Assembly: GCF_047663525.1 (NCBI RefSeq)
Contig: NC_092612.1
Location: 529,501-593,500 of the forward strand
From: Anas platyrhynchos
Lineage: Eukaryota; Chordata; Aves; Anseriformes; Anatidae
Length of the DNA stretch: 64,000 nt
Direction of reading: 5' to 3'
Position 1 is the first letter of the stretch. Every line of letters begins with the position of its first letter. The notes beneath the pieces were generated by a model. That model was not told the origin of the DNA and made no database searches. It saw nothing but the letters and a program-made list of their open reading frames with translations. The position numbers and the translations under genes are program-made. Shown here one piece after another: positions 11,501 to 20,900 of this stretch.

Positions 11501-13067
11501 CGGGGCCGGGACCCTGCGGGGGTGTCCCCCTGTGTGTGTCCCCCCCCCCCAGCCTCAGGCCCAGCCCCAGGGCCCTGGGAGACGCCGCGGGGCCCATGGC
11601 ACCGGGCACCCCCCCGCGCCCCTACACCAGCACCGTGCGCCTTGCACACCTTGCACGCACCTTGCACGCCCGTTGCAACACCCACTGGGCACCCATCGCA
11701 CCCCCGTACACAAGCACTGCACACCCACACACCCAGTGCACACCCACTGGGTGCCTTGCACACCCATTGCACACCCATTGCACACCCATTGCACACCCAT
11801 TGCACACCCATTGCACACCCCCACCCCCATCACACCCGTCCACAACCATCGCACGCCCACACCCCCGTTGCACACCCCACCCCCATCACAGCCGTGCACG
11901 AGCACCGCACACCCTGCACACGGCCATTGCACGCCCCCCCCCCACATCACACCCCGTACACAACCACTGCACACCCACACCCCCATCACAGCCCATAAAC
12001 AACCGCTGCACACCCACCGCACACCCACTGCACACCCCCCCACACACCCCCCCCACACCCATCACACCCCGAACACAACCGCTACGTGCCCCCCCACACC
12101 CATCACACCCCACACACCCCTTGCACACCCCATTTCCACCCATTGCACGCGCGTTGCACACCCCCCCCAGCCGTTACACACTCATCACCCCCCCACACCC
12201 TTACACGCTCATCGCACCCCCCCCATCACCCCCGTACAACCACCACGCTCCCCCCCCCCCCATTGCACACCCTACATGCGGCCATCGCACACCCCACACC
12301 CATCGCACGCCCCCACCCCGCTCCCCGAGCCCCCCCCGCCCCCCCCCAGCAGCCGACACCCCCGCAGCACCCCGAGCCCACCCCCCCCCCGCCGCCCCCG
12401 CCTCCTGCACGGCCGCTCCTCGCCCCCCCCCCCTCCCCCCGATGGTCTGTGCGGCTCCCCCCGATGGTCTGTGCGGTGCCTGGGGCTGGGTACGGGGGGG
12501 GCACCCAGAGCTATGGGGCTGGATTTGGGGGGGGTACCCGGGTTATGGGGGGTACCCGGGTTATGGGGGGTACCCGGGTTATGGGGGGGGTACCCAGTGC
12601 CTGGGGCTGCCCCCGGGTTGTGGGGCTGGGTATGGGGGGGCACCCAGGCTATGGGGCTGGCTGGGGGGGTACCCAGATTATGGGGGGGGTACCGAGATTA
12701 TGGGGGGGTACCGAGGCTATGGGGGGGTACCCAGCACCAGGGGCTGTACCCGAACCGTTCCTGCCCCCCCCCGACACCCGACGGGGGGGGGGCTCCGCCT
12801 GATGCCGGCGGCCGCGCGCAGGGGCCGTGCCCGGGGCTGGCGGCGGCTCCCGGTGCGGGTGCCGGTGCCGGGGGGTCCCGGTGGGTCCCGGTGGGTCCGG
12901 GGGGGTCCCGGGGGGGCCGTACCTTTGTGCATGCCGGTGTACTTGTCCTTGATGACGGTGAGCTCGTAGATTTTGCCGAACTGCTCGAAGATGGGCTTCA
13001 GGTCCTTCTCCTCCAGGTGCCGCGGGATCTGCCCCACGAAGAGTTTGATGGCGTCCGGCTCCTTCAT
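5585..13067 (-). CDS. CELF3: CELF3, CUGBP Elav-like RNA-binding splicing factor (12 coding exons, 451 aa)
   Basis: Nuclear and cytoplasmic RNA-binding protein of neurons and endocrine cells that controls alternative splicing through UG-rich elements. Coding exons: 13067-12923, 11421-11339, 9991-9943, 9528-9400, 9328-9249, 8476-8333, 7795-7657, 7246-7097, 7016-6951, 6559-6461, 6272-6129, 5712-5585. All have GT/AG borders and the sum closes in frame. It starts [12 protein letters not shown] and ends [11 protein letters not shown], as the family does. RRM1 spans about residues 7-85 (RNP1 GCAFLTYC), RRM2 about 95-172 (RNP1 GCAFVKF), RRM3 about 366-442 ([17 protein letters not shown]). The linker holds [18 protein letters not shown] and AQSPAAP, and [11 protein letters not shown] favours CELF3 over CELF4, 5 or 6. 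The polyglutamine tract before RRM3, long in human CELF3, is only four Q here. The gene faces SNX27 tail-to-tail and RIIAD1 head-to-head, as in mammals. Confidence 0.95.
8521..9085. repeat. GGGAT-type G-rich repeat in CELF3 intron
   Basis: About 560 bp of degenerate GGGATGGGAT / GGGGATGGG units lie in the intron between the exons at 9328-9249 and 8476-8333. There are runs of three or four G every 5-7 bases, so the plus (non-template) strand, or the template for CELF3 on minus, could form G-quadruplexes. No gene is visible inside it. Confidence 0.75.
9580..9900. repeat. Degenerate GGGACCCCCAGGATGGG repeat in CELF3 intron
   Basis: Repeated units of the form GGGACCCCCAGGATGGGG with variable G-runs fill the intron between the exons at 9991-9943 and 9528-9400. 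No coding potential is seen. Confidence 0.6.
10105..10343. promoter_or_regulatory. Cluster of five RFX X-box motifs in CELF3 intron 2
   Basis: Five matches to the RFX X-box (consensus GTNRCC, 0-3 bases, RGYAAC) lie within 240 bp. Full palindromic sites are GTTACCGGGCAAC at 10134-10146, GTAACCATGGCAAC at 10269-10282 and GTTGCCCGGCAAC at 10331-10343. Strong half-sites ATGGCAAC end at 10115 and 10301. RFX factors drive ciliary, neuronal and endocrine genes. That this is an enhancer or internal promoter for CELF3 is inference. Confidence 0.6.
11620..12330. repeat. 12-bp CATTGCACACCC minisatellite in CELF3 intron 1
   Basis: The tract is perfect over about 11758-11820 (five or six units of CATTGCACACCC). 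Degenerate copies extend from about 11620 to 12330. It produces long spurious open frames rich in His, Thr and Cys. Confidence 0.85.
12530..12735. repeat. About 20-bp GGTACCCGGGTTATGGGG minisatellite in CELF3 intron 1
   Basis: Tandem units of the type GGTACCCGGGTTATGGGG, three nearly perfect around 12535-12590 and more degenerate ones to about 12735. They lie just downstream of CELF3 coding exon 1. Confidence 0.75.
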
Positions 13068-14091
13068 GGGGGCACCGGGGGGGCTCGGGCCCCGCTGCCG
13101 CCGCCGCCGCCGCCGCCGCTCCCGGGGCCGCCGCCGGGGCTCGGGGCCGCCGCCGGGGCTCGATGCTGCGGATGCCGCCGGGCGGCTCCCGGTGCCCGGC
13201 TCCCGGTGCGGCTCCCGGTGCGGCTCCCGGTGCCCGGTGCCGGTGCCCGGTGCCCGGTGCCGGCCCGGCCGCGCCGCACACAAAGGACGAGGCGGCCCCG
13301 GGGCTCGGCTCCGGCTCCGGGGACGGGGCGCGGCGGGGCGGGGGCAGCTCTGCCCGGGGGGCGGCGCTCCCGGCGCTCCCGGTAGATCCCGGCCGCTCCC
13401 GAAGGGGCTCCCGAAGCCGCGGCCCCGGCGGCTGCCGGCACAGCCCGGGCCCGCCCGCCCCGGAGCCCCCCGGTGTGGGCGGGGAGGGGAGGGGGGAGGA
13501 GGGGGGTGGGTTTTTTTTTTGGGGGGGGGGTGCGGGGGGGGGGCTCAGCGCCCGGCCCGCCCCATGGCGGCCGCGCTCCCGGTGCAGCCCCGGGACCGGC
13601 CCCGAGCCCCGCGCCCCGCTCGCCGCTTTTCTGCCCCGGGGGGGGCCGCCCCGGCCGGGGGGGAGGCAGAGACGGGACCGGGACCGGGAGCGGGAGCGGC
13701 ACCGGCACCGGGAGGGGTTGAGGGAAGGGGGGGGGGGCGCGGGGCGGGCGCGTGCCCGGGCTGGGGGCGCGTCCCGTGTGCGCGTGCCCGGCCGAGCGAG
13801 GTGCGCGCGGCCCGGAGCTGTCCCCGGTGCTGAGCTGGGGGGGGGCGGGCCGGGGCGGGGGCACGCGAGGGGCGGGGACGCGCGTGGGCGGGGGGGGGGC
13901 GCGGGGACGCGCACGCGGCCACGCCCGGAGCAGAGGCGCGGGGCCCACGGGCACGCGCGAAGGGGGGGTGGGGGGGGGGGCGCCGTGCAGGCGGGGAGAT
14001 GCGCGCCCCCGCCGCCCCCCCCTCCCCCGCGGGAACGCGCACGGGCGGCCCCCCCCCTCCCGGAACGCCCCCCCGCCCCCCCCCCCTTGCC
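13068..14091. promoter_or_regulatory. Bidirectional CpG-island promoter region of CELF3 (-) and RIIAD1 (+)
   Basis: The two genes are head-to-head, with start codons about 1 kb apart. The interval is extremely CpG-rich, with many GC boxes and no TATA box that I can find. It should contain the CELF3 5' UTR (from about 13068 upward) and the RIIAD1 5' end. Exact start sites cannot be read. Large open frames here are composition artefacts. Confidence 0.55.
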
Positions 14092-14877
14092 ATGGCGACG
14101 CGCGGCGCCGAGCGGCCCGAGATGGCGGCACCCAAACAGGAGGGGGGGAGGTGGGGGGGGCACCGGGGGGGCTGGGGGGGCATGGGGGGCACGGGGTTGG
14201 GGTATTGGGGGGGGGCAGGGGGGTGGGAACGGGGGGGGGCACGGGAGGGGTGGTGGGGGAGGGAATTTGGGGGGGGCACAGGGTGGGAAAGGGGCTGGGG
14301 GGGGGCACGGGGGGGGGGAACGGGGGAAATAACAACGTGGGGGCGGCACAAGGGGGGTGCCAGGAGGATACCGGGGGTGACACGGGGGGGGGGGGGGGGC
14401 AGCCCCCCCGGGTGACGTTCACCCCCCCCACACCCCCCCCCACTGACACCTCCCCCCCCCCCCCAGCCGTCCTGCGCCTGTCCAGTGAGCGCTACCTGCA
14501 GGCACAGCCGGCCGTGGGGGTGCTGCTGCGCGGCTTCCTCAGGTGGGCCCCCCCCTTTCTGTGCCCCCCCCCCCCTTTCTGTGCCCCCCACCCGTTTTTT
14601 GTCCCCCCCCTCACCCCTTTCCCCCCCCCCAGGGCTCTGATCCGGCACCGGCCCCACGACATCCTGGAGTTCGCTGCAGGTGAGGGGCTCAGGGGCTGCC
14701 CCCGGGCTGAGGGGGGGGGGTCCAGGAGGGGGTGACCCCCCCCCGAGGATGGCAGCAGCCCCCCCTAACGCCCCCCCCTCGCCCCCCCCAGAATACTTCA
14801 CCGACCCCGAGCTGCCCGCGAGGGTCCGCCAGGAGCTGGAGGCCACCGGGGCCACCGGGGGGGGGGACAGGCAATAA
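14092..14877 (+). CDS. RIIAD1: RIIAD1, RIIa-domain protein (4 exons; first exon uncertain)
   Basis: A small protein with a dimerization/docking fold like that of PKA regulatory subunit II. Its role is not well known. Three exons are solid: 14467-14542, 14633-14679 and 14792-14877. They encode SSERYLQAQPAVGVLLRGFL, then RHRPHDILEFAA and EYFTDPELPARV, which matches the human pattern NEKYLRTHKEVEWLISGFFR, RPDNILEFAADYFTDPRLP. The first exon is a guess: ATG at 14092 reads MATRGAERPEMAAPKQEGG to a GT donor at 14151. That exon ends one base out of phase with exon 2 and lacks the LEQLRKFK-like segment expected of the family. Either a G-run is miscounted or the true first exon lies elsewhere in the CpG island. 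Its position between CELF3 and MRPL9 is as in mammals. Confidence 0.75.
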
Positions 14878-14878
14878 A
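14873..14878 (+). terminator. RIIAD1: RIIAD1 poly(A) signal overlapping the stop codon
   Basis: AATAAA at 14873-14878 contains the TAA stop codon (14875-14877). The 3' UTR would then be only some 15-30 bases, with cleavage near 14890-14905 just before a GT-rich stretch (TGTGCTGTGTTTT). Confidence 0.7.
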
Positions 14879-15054
14879 CCCCGGTCACCGCCTGCGCTGT
14901 GCTGTGTTTTAACGCCCCCCCCCCCGGGGGTGTGAGGGCAGTTGGGGGCCCACTGCCCCCCCCCGGAGCCTGTTCCACCCCCAAGACCCCCCCCAACACC
15001 CCCCAACCCCCCCAGTCCCCACGGCTTCACCACGCTGGGGTCGGTGCCGAGCCC

Positions 15055-15060
15055 TTTATT
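15055..15060 (-). terminator. MRPL9: MRPL9 poly(A) signal
   Basis: TTTATT on the given strand is AATAAA for the minus-strand gene, about 80 bases after the MRPL9 stop. MRPL9 and RIIAD1 therefore end tail-to-tail, with under 200 bases between their signals. Confidence 0.75.
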
Positions 15061-15137
15061 CACCACGGGGGGGGGGGCAGACACCGAGGGAGGTTTTTTT
15101 TTTGGGGGGGGGGGGGGTCCGTTCCCGGGGGGGGGGC

Positions 15138-17174
15138 TCAGAGCAGCTCCTCGCGTTTGGCCGCCAGCAGAGCCTCCTCCCGGGCCCGCTGCTCCCGGCG
15201 CCGCCGCGTCCGTGGGCGCAGGAATTCCGTCACCGCCATGGGTACGCGCACCGTGTCCAAACCGTTCACCTGCGGCACCGGGGGGGGGGGTCAGCAGGGG
15301 GCAGCCCCCCCCCCTGCGACCGGGGTCCGGCCCCCTCAGAACCCCCCTCGTGGCTTTGGGGGCTCCACGGGGCACGGGGAGAGGTCCTGGGGATGCAGGG
15401 AGGGGCTCTCATCCCTCTAGGGCACGGGGATGGGTGTGTCCCCCCCCCGAGAAAATCAGGGCATTCCCCCCCCCAAAAAAAACTCAGGGCACTCCCCCCC
15501 CCAACACACCCTGCCCATGCTGGAGGATGGGTGCTGCCATTTGGGGGGGGCACCCAGGCAGCGCCAGACCACCAGCACTGGGGGCAGGGAAGGGTTTGGG
15601 GGGGCGGAATTTGATTTTTTTTGGGGTGGGGGGGCCCACCAGGACCCCCCCCACTCACCGTCACGTCGCACCAGTACTTGCCCCACCTGGTGATGGGCTC
15701 CGGTGGCAGCCGCAGCGCGTGGGGGGCACGGCCACACGCAGCTGGGGGGGGGCAGGGGCAGGGGGTGAGGGGGGGCAGCACCGGGGGCCGTGCCCCCCCC
15801 CGACCCCCCCCCACAATTCCATTAACGTCCTGAGCCCCTCAGAGCCCTGCCCATCCCCGCACCGCCCCGGGCACCGGCCTGGTGGGGCTCGGGGCCTCCC
15901 CCCATGGCTCTGTGTGCACCGGGGGGGGGTGAGCAGGGGGCCCCCCCCGGGGGGTGCTGCGGGGGGGGGCACTCACATTGCGCAGGAATGCCGGGCCACG
16001 ATGTCGGGGGTGAGCTCCCAGCGGACGTTGTTCTTCATCCCCACCTCCAGGCGGCAGCTCCGCAGGAACTGCAGGGTCTGGGGGGGCACGGGGGGGCACG
16101 GGGGGGGCAGCGGGGAAGGGCACGGGGGGGGGGGGCAGAGGTGTCAGGGGGCAGCGGGGTGGCCCCCGGGGGAGCCGTCCCGGGGGGATGGAGGAGCCGG
16201 TTGGGGCGGGGGCTCTGTGCTCCGGGCCCCCCCATAACCCCCCCCGTGCCCCCCCCTCACCTTCTCTCCACTCTGTGTCTGCGTCACCTCCGTTGTCCCG
16301 GCCTCCTGCTGCTGCTGCGGGGGGGGCACGGGACCGAGGGGGGGGGCTCAGGAGGGGGCCGGGACCGGGACCGGAGCCCCCCGCGGCCCCTCCCGCACCC
16401 CCGTGCCCCGGACTGGGGCTCGTTACCGGGGTTCCCGGGGGGGGGGTGTTACCGGGGGGGGGTCCGGGGGGGCCTCACCTGCCGCTCCTCCTCGAACAGC
16501 CGCCTGTTCCCGGGGGACGCGTACACGGCCAGCCCCTGCGGCAGGAGCTTGTTGCGCCCCAGGGACTTCTTCACGAGCACGGTGTCACCGCGGGTCCCGA
16601 GCCCTGGGGGGGGAACGGCGGCGGGGTCAGGGGGGGGTGAGGGGGGGGGCAGCCCGGTGGGGAGACCCCAACCCCCCCCACCCCCCGTGGGGACGCCCCA
16701 ACCCCGCTGCGCCCCGGGAGCGAGCCCCAAATGGGCCCCAGGGCCGCAGCCGGGCCCCACCGGGGGGTTCGCGGCTCTCGGTGGCGGCACCGGGACCCCC
16801 CCAGCCCCCCCCCGGTACCGGCCCCCCCCCGGTACCGCCCCCCCCCCGTACCCTGCACGGGCCGCGTGAGGATGAGCTCCAGCTCGGCCTTGGGCAGGTG
16901 CTTGCCGTCCTCCAGCAGCCGGTACACGCGGTGCCGCCGGGGGTGCAGCCGCGGCGCCCGCCCCTCGCGGCTCAGCGGCACCGGCCACCAGCGCTCCACA
17001 ACCACCGTGCCCTGCGGGGGGGGAACGGGGCGGGACGGGTCAGGCCGGGCCGCTCCCAGCTCCCCCCCCCCGGAGCCCCCCGGCCCTCACCCGGCCGTGG
17101 CTGAGGCTCAGGGCCCGGCTCAGGGCCGTGCCGGCCGCCAGCCCGCGGCCCCCCGCCGCCACCGGGCCCAACAT
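15138..17174 (-). CDS. MRPL9: MRPL9, mitochondrial large-subunit ribosomal protein bL9m (7 exons, frame not fully closed)
   Basis: bL9m is a structural protein of the mitochondrial 39S subunit. Exons: 17174-17091, 17011-16852, 16603-16479, 16314-16261, 16077-15977, 15741-15659, 15269-15138, all with GT/AG borders. Landmarks in order: MLGPVAAGG start, [108 protein letters not shown]. The coding sum is 739, two short of a multiple of three. Restoring one base near 15985 (before the exon-5 donor, where human reads ARHFFKNL) and one in the six-G run at 15721-15726 gives a normal reading through LRVAV, PPHALRL and on, and 246 aa. Because the rest is well conserved, assembly indels are likelier than decay. 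It sits head-to-tail behind TDRKH, as in mammals. Confidence 0.88.
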
Positions 17175-17606
17175 GGCCGCCCCCAGACGGCGCCGCGAGG
17201 ACCCCCCCGAGGCCCCCTCCGCGGGACTGCCCCGCCAAGCGCCTGAGCCCAGGGAGCGCTGCGCATGCGCAGAACGACCCCGCCCCCCCCACACCGGGCT
17301 GCTCGGCGGGGCGCGAGGACCCCACCGGGGGCTGCCCGCAGAGCGCCTGCGCCCGGTGCTGCCCACCGGGACCCCACCCTCCTCGGCCCCCCCCCACCCC
17401 CCGCCGCCTCCCCGGCCCCGTCCCGGTTCCCCCCGGTCCGGAGGCACCGTCGCACCCCGGGGCTGCCCGGTACCGGCTGCCCCTCCCCCCCCCCCGGGAA
17501 CCCACCCGGGCAGAGCCCGGCGCTGCCGTCCCCCGGTGGCACCGGTTGGGGCCCGGTGGTAACGGGGGGGGGGGAGGCTCAGGAGGCACCGGGCCCGGAA
17601 CCGAAC
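17175..17606. promoter_or_regulatory. MRPL9 promoter region / TDRKH downstream region, no OAZ3 seen
   Basis: A GC-rich, CpG-dense interval of about 430 bp between the MRPL9 start and the TDRKH poly(A) signal. AACATGGCCGCC at 17171-17182 spans the MRPL9 start codon and resembles a YY1 motif. Mammals have OAZ3 between these two genes. I find no antizyme-like exon or frameshift site here. Confidence 0.5.
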
Positions 17607-17612
17607 TTTATT
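17607..17612 (-). terminator. TDRKH: TDRKH poly(A) signal
   Basis: TTTATT on the given strand, AATAAA on the minus strand, about 365 bases below the TDRKH stop. A possible splice donor at the end of the 18035 exon (near 17942) leaves open whether the 3' UTR is spliced. Confidence 0.65.
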
Positions 17613-17976
17613 GAACCGATTCTGCCCCCGCCGCACAACGGGACTGGGGCAACAACAACAAAACGCAACCGAACGGAGCCCCCAACGGGCCCGAGGGGGG
17701 GCTGGTGGCCGGGACCCCATCCCCCGGGCCCGGGGCAGCACCGGGGGGAGCCCCCGCCGCACCGGGGGGGGGGGGTTGGGGGGGGTCTGCATCGATCCCT
17801 GCGGCCCCGAATTCTCCCTGGACCGCGGCTTCCTCCGACAGAGGCACCCTGAGCCCTAGGAATGAGGAGAAATTGGGGGGGGGGTAAGAGTGTGGCCCCC
17901 CCGGCTCAGCCCCACACGGGGGTAACGGGGGGAACCCACCTGAGGGTGCCCGGCCACCTCCTGCCCCCGGGGGGGG

Positions 17977-20900
17977 TCACGGGGAGCTGCCCTCCGCCAC
18001 CGGGACGGTGCCGCTGCCAGACACGAGGCCATCTTCTGCAGAGAGGGGGGGTCACAGAAGGGGCCCCCCCACCCGGGACCCCCCCACCCCAAAGCACGGC
18101 CGGGGCACAGCCCGGCCCCTTCTCTCCCCTCCCCGGGGACCGGGGCTGGGTCACTGCTTACCCGGGGGGCTGAGGCAGGACGGGGTGGGGGGCACCAGGG
18201 TGGGGGGCTCCTCGCTGGGGCTGCCCTGGGGCTCCATGAGGTTCTCCCGGGGGGCTCCGGTGCCGTCCTCCTGCACGGGAACAGCCCCGTTACCGGCCCC
18301 GGCCCTGCCCAACGGGGGGCTGAGCACACCGGGACCCCCCCCCAGCAGCCGCCCCGCCGCGAGTCCTCTCACCGGGGTGGTCTCCGTCCCCCACCGCAGG
18401 GCTTCATCCCCTGCCGCCTCCTCTTCCTCCCACTCCTCCTCCTCCTCCTCCTCCTCCTCCTCCCGTGGCCGTGGCGCCGCGTGGCCCAGCCGCACCAGCT
18501 CCGCGGCGACGTCGAGGTCCTGGGGGGCGAGAATGGGGCTGGGGTACGGGGAGGGGGGGGAGTTTGGGGCTGGGGTCTGGGGGTCGGGGTCGGGGTCAGG
18601 CTGACCTCGAGGCTCAGGGCGATGCGGGGCCACGTGCGGGGTCCCCTCCGGCCGTAGCTGCAGACCCTGGCCCGCAGCGGCTTCCAGCGCGCGCAGTGCG
18701 TCAGCTGCTCGAACGCGTCCAGCGCCGCCTCGGCCCACTCGGTGCCTGGGGGGGGGTTTGGGGGGGCCCCACGGAGCGGGGTTGGGTCACAGACCCAGAC
18801 CCAGACCCCTCGGCCTCCCCCTGTCCCCACTGTGCCCCTTCCCCACTCACCCACAGGTGCGACGCCGGCCAGGCTGCACTCGATGGCCTGGAAGGGGAGG
18901 CTCAGGAAATCGCTCCTGGGGGGGGGAAAAAAAAACAGGCTGACCCCAAGCAGCCCCCCCGGGGGCTGCCCCACTTCCCAGGGCTGCTGGGACCCCCCAG
19001 CACCCCACAGAGCCCCCTGGGCCCCCAGCACCCCACAGAGTCCCCTCCCCAGCAGGGCGGCCACGAGACCCCCCGAGGGCTCTGGGGGGGCGTTGAGGAG
19101 CCCCATCCCCGTGCCCCCCCCCCACTCACCGCAGTGCTCGCAGCTCCCCAGGCTGCGCCTCGCCGTTGTCCCCAAAATCGACGTAGTACAGGTCCCAGCC
19201 GCCGCCGGGCAGCACGCCCAGCACCCGCGCCCGGTACCAGGCCCCGTCAGCCCCGTAGGGAGCGGCCACGATGTCCCCCGCCTGCACGGCCGCCAGCTCC
19301 GCCTGCGGGGACGGGGAGCGATGCACCCCACGGGGCCGGGGCGCATGGGTTTTGGGGGGGGGGTGGGGGGGGTGCAGGGGGTTTGGGACCCCCCCCCCGG
19401 GGGTCTCACCGTGCGGCCGCTGCCCTCGTAGTACTGCGCCATCCGTGCCGCCAGCTGGTCCAGCTGCAGGCTGCGCTCCCCCACCAGCTGCACCCAGAAG
19501 TGGTCGGGGTTCTCGGCCGCCGAGACGTAAACCTCCAGGGGCTCGGCCGCGGGGAAGCCGAATTCGGGGCTGGGCACTGCGGGATGGGGGACGGGAACCC
19601 CCCGGGGGGGGTCCCCAGAGGGAGCCCGGGGTGAGCGAGGGCAGGAGCTGAGCCCCGGAGCTCCCGGGGGACTCGTGCGGCTCCCGCTGGGCACCCCAAG
19701 TGGGACCGGGGGGCACGGAGCCCCCACGGGACGCTCAGAGGGGTCCCAGCACCCCGCAGCTCCCCCCAAGCCCTCCCACCCACCCAATTCCCCCCCTGCA
19801 GCCCCCCCGGGACGAGGCACCCCACCTCCTACCTTCAAATTTCGGCACCGCCACCTCCGCCCCCACCGCCAGCTCCTCCGGGGCCTCGCTCTGCCCCCCC
19901 GGCTCCTCGGGGGGCTCCTCACCCAGCAGGGCAGCGACACCCCCGGGCCAGCCCCCGGCCCCGGCCCCGTGCCCGGGGGGTGCCGGCGGCCCCGGTTCCC
20001 TGCGGCTGCCCAGGGGCTGCTTGCGGTGGCCCCGCGCCTCCGCCACCCGGGCCAGCTCCTTCCGAAAGGCGTCCTCCTCCAGCAGCTTCTCCACGATCAG
20101 CTTCTGTGGGGACAGGGACGGGGACGGTGGGGGGGGGGGCCGTGCCCATGCCCCCCCCGGGGCCGCCCCAGCCCCGCGGTCCCCGCTGACCTTGGCGGCC
20201 GCCACCTCGCTGCGTGTCCCCGAGAGGCGGATGAGCCGCGTGGGGGCCGTGCAGGCCTCGCTCCGGCGCTCGCACTGCACCTTGGCCCCCGAGCTGAGGC
20301 AGATGCTGCGCACCGTCTCCCCGCCGCGGCCTGCGGGATGTGGGGCTGGGGGTGACACCGCCTGCAGCCCCCGGGGCCACGGCTCCTGCTCCCCATGGAG
20401 GCTCCGGTCCCGTAGCCCCTGGTCCCACAGCCCCCAGTCCCGTAGCCCCCGGCCCTGTAGCCCCCGGTTCCCTTACCCTCTAGTCCTGAAGCCCCCAGTC
20501 CCATATTCCCTGGTCTCGTAACTTCCAGTCCCGTAGCCCCTGGTATCATAGCCCCCGGTCCCATGGCCTCCAGTCCTGTAGGCCCCAGTTCCGTAGCCCC
20601 CAGTTCCCTTACCCTCTGGGTCCCGTAGCCCCTGGTCCCATATTCCCTGGTCCTGTAGCCCCCAGTCCTGTAGCCCCCAGTCCCACAGCCCCCGGTCTCT
20701 TATCCTTGGTCCCATAGCCCCCAGTCCCACAGGCCCTGGTCCCACAGCCCCCACTCCCATAGCCCCCCAGTCCTGTAGCCCCCAGTCCCTTATCCTCTGG
20801 TCCCGTAGCCCCCAGCCCCACATCCCCCAGCCCCACATCCCCCAGCCCCACAGCCCCCCAGCCCCAGCCACCCCCTGTGCGCAGAGTCCCGGCCGCCCCC

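Noticed and set aside
11406-13385. 659-codon plus-strand open frame rich in His, Thr and Pro
   Set aside because: It is a translation of the 12-bp CATTGCACACCC repeat plus GC-rich DNA, antisense to CELF3.
15138-17174. MRPL9 as a pseudogene
   Set aside because: Only two one-base misfits occur, in an otherwise conserved seven-exon gene with good splice sites, poly(A) signal and conserved synteny. A sequencing or assembly error is simpler.
17175-17606. Possible OAZ3 between MRPL9 and TDRKH
   Set aside because: No antizyme motif or +1 frameshift site is seen, and the gap is too short for the gene.
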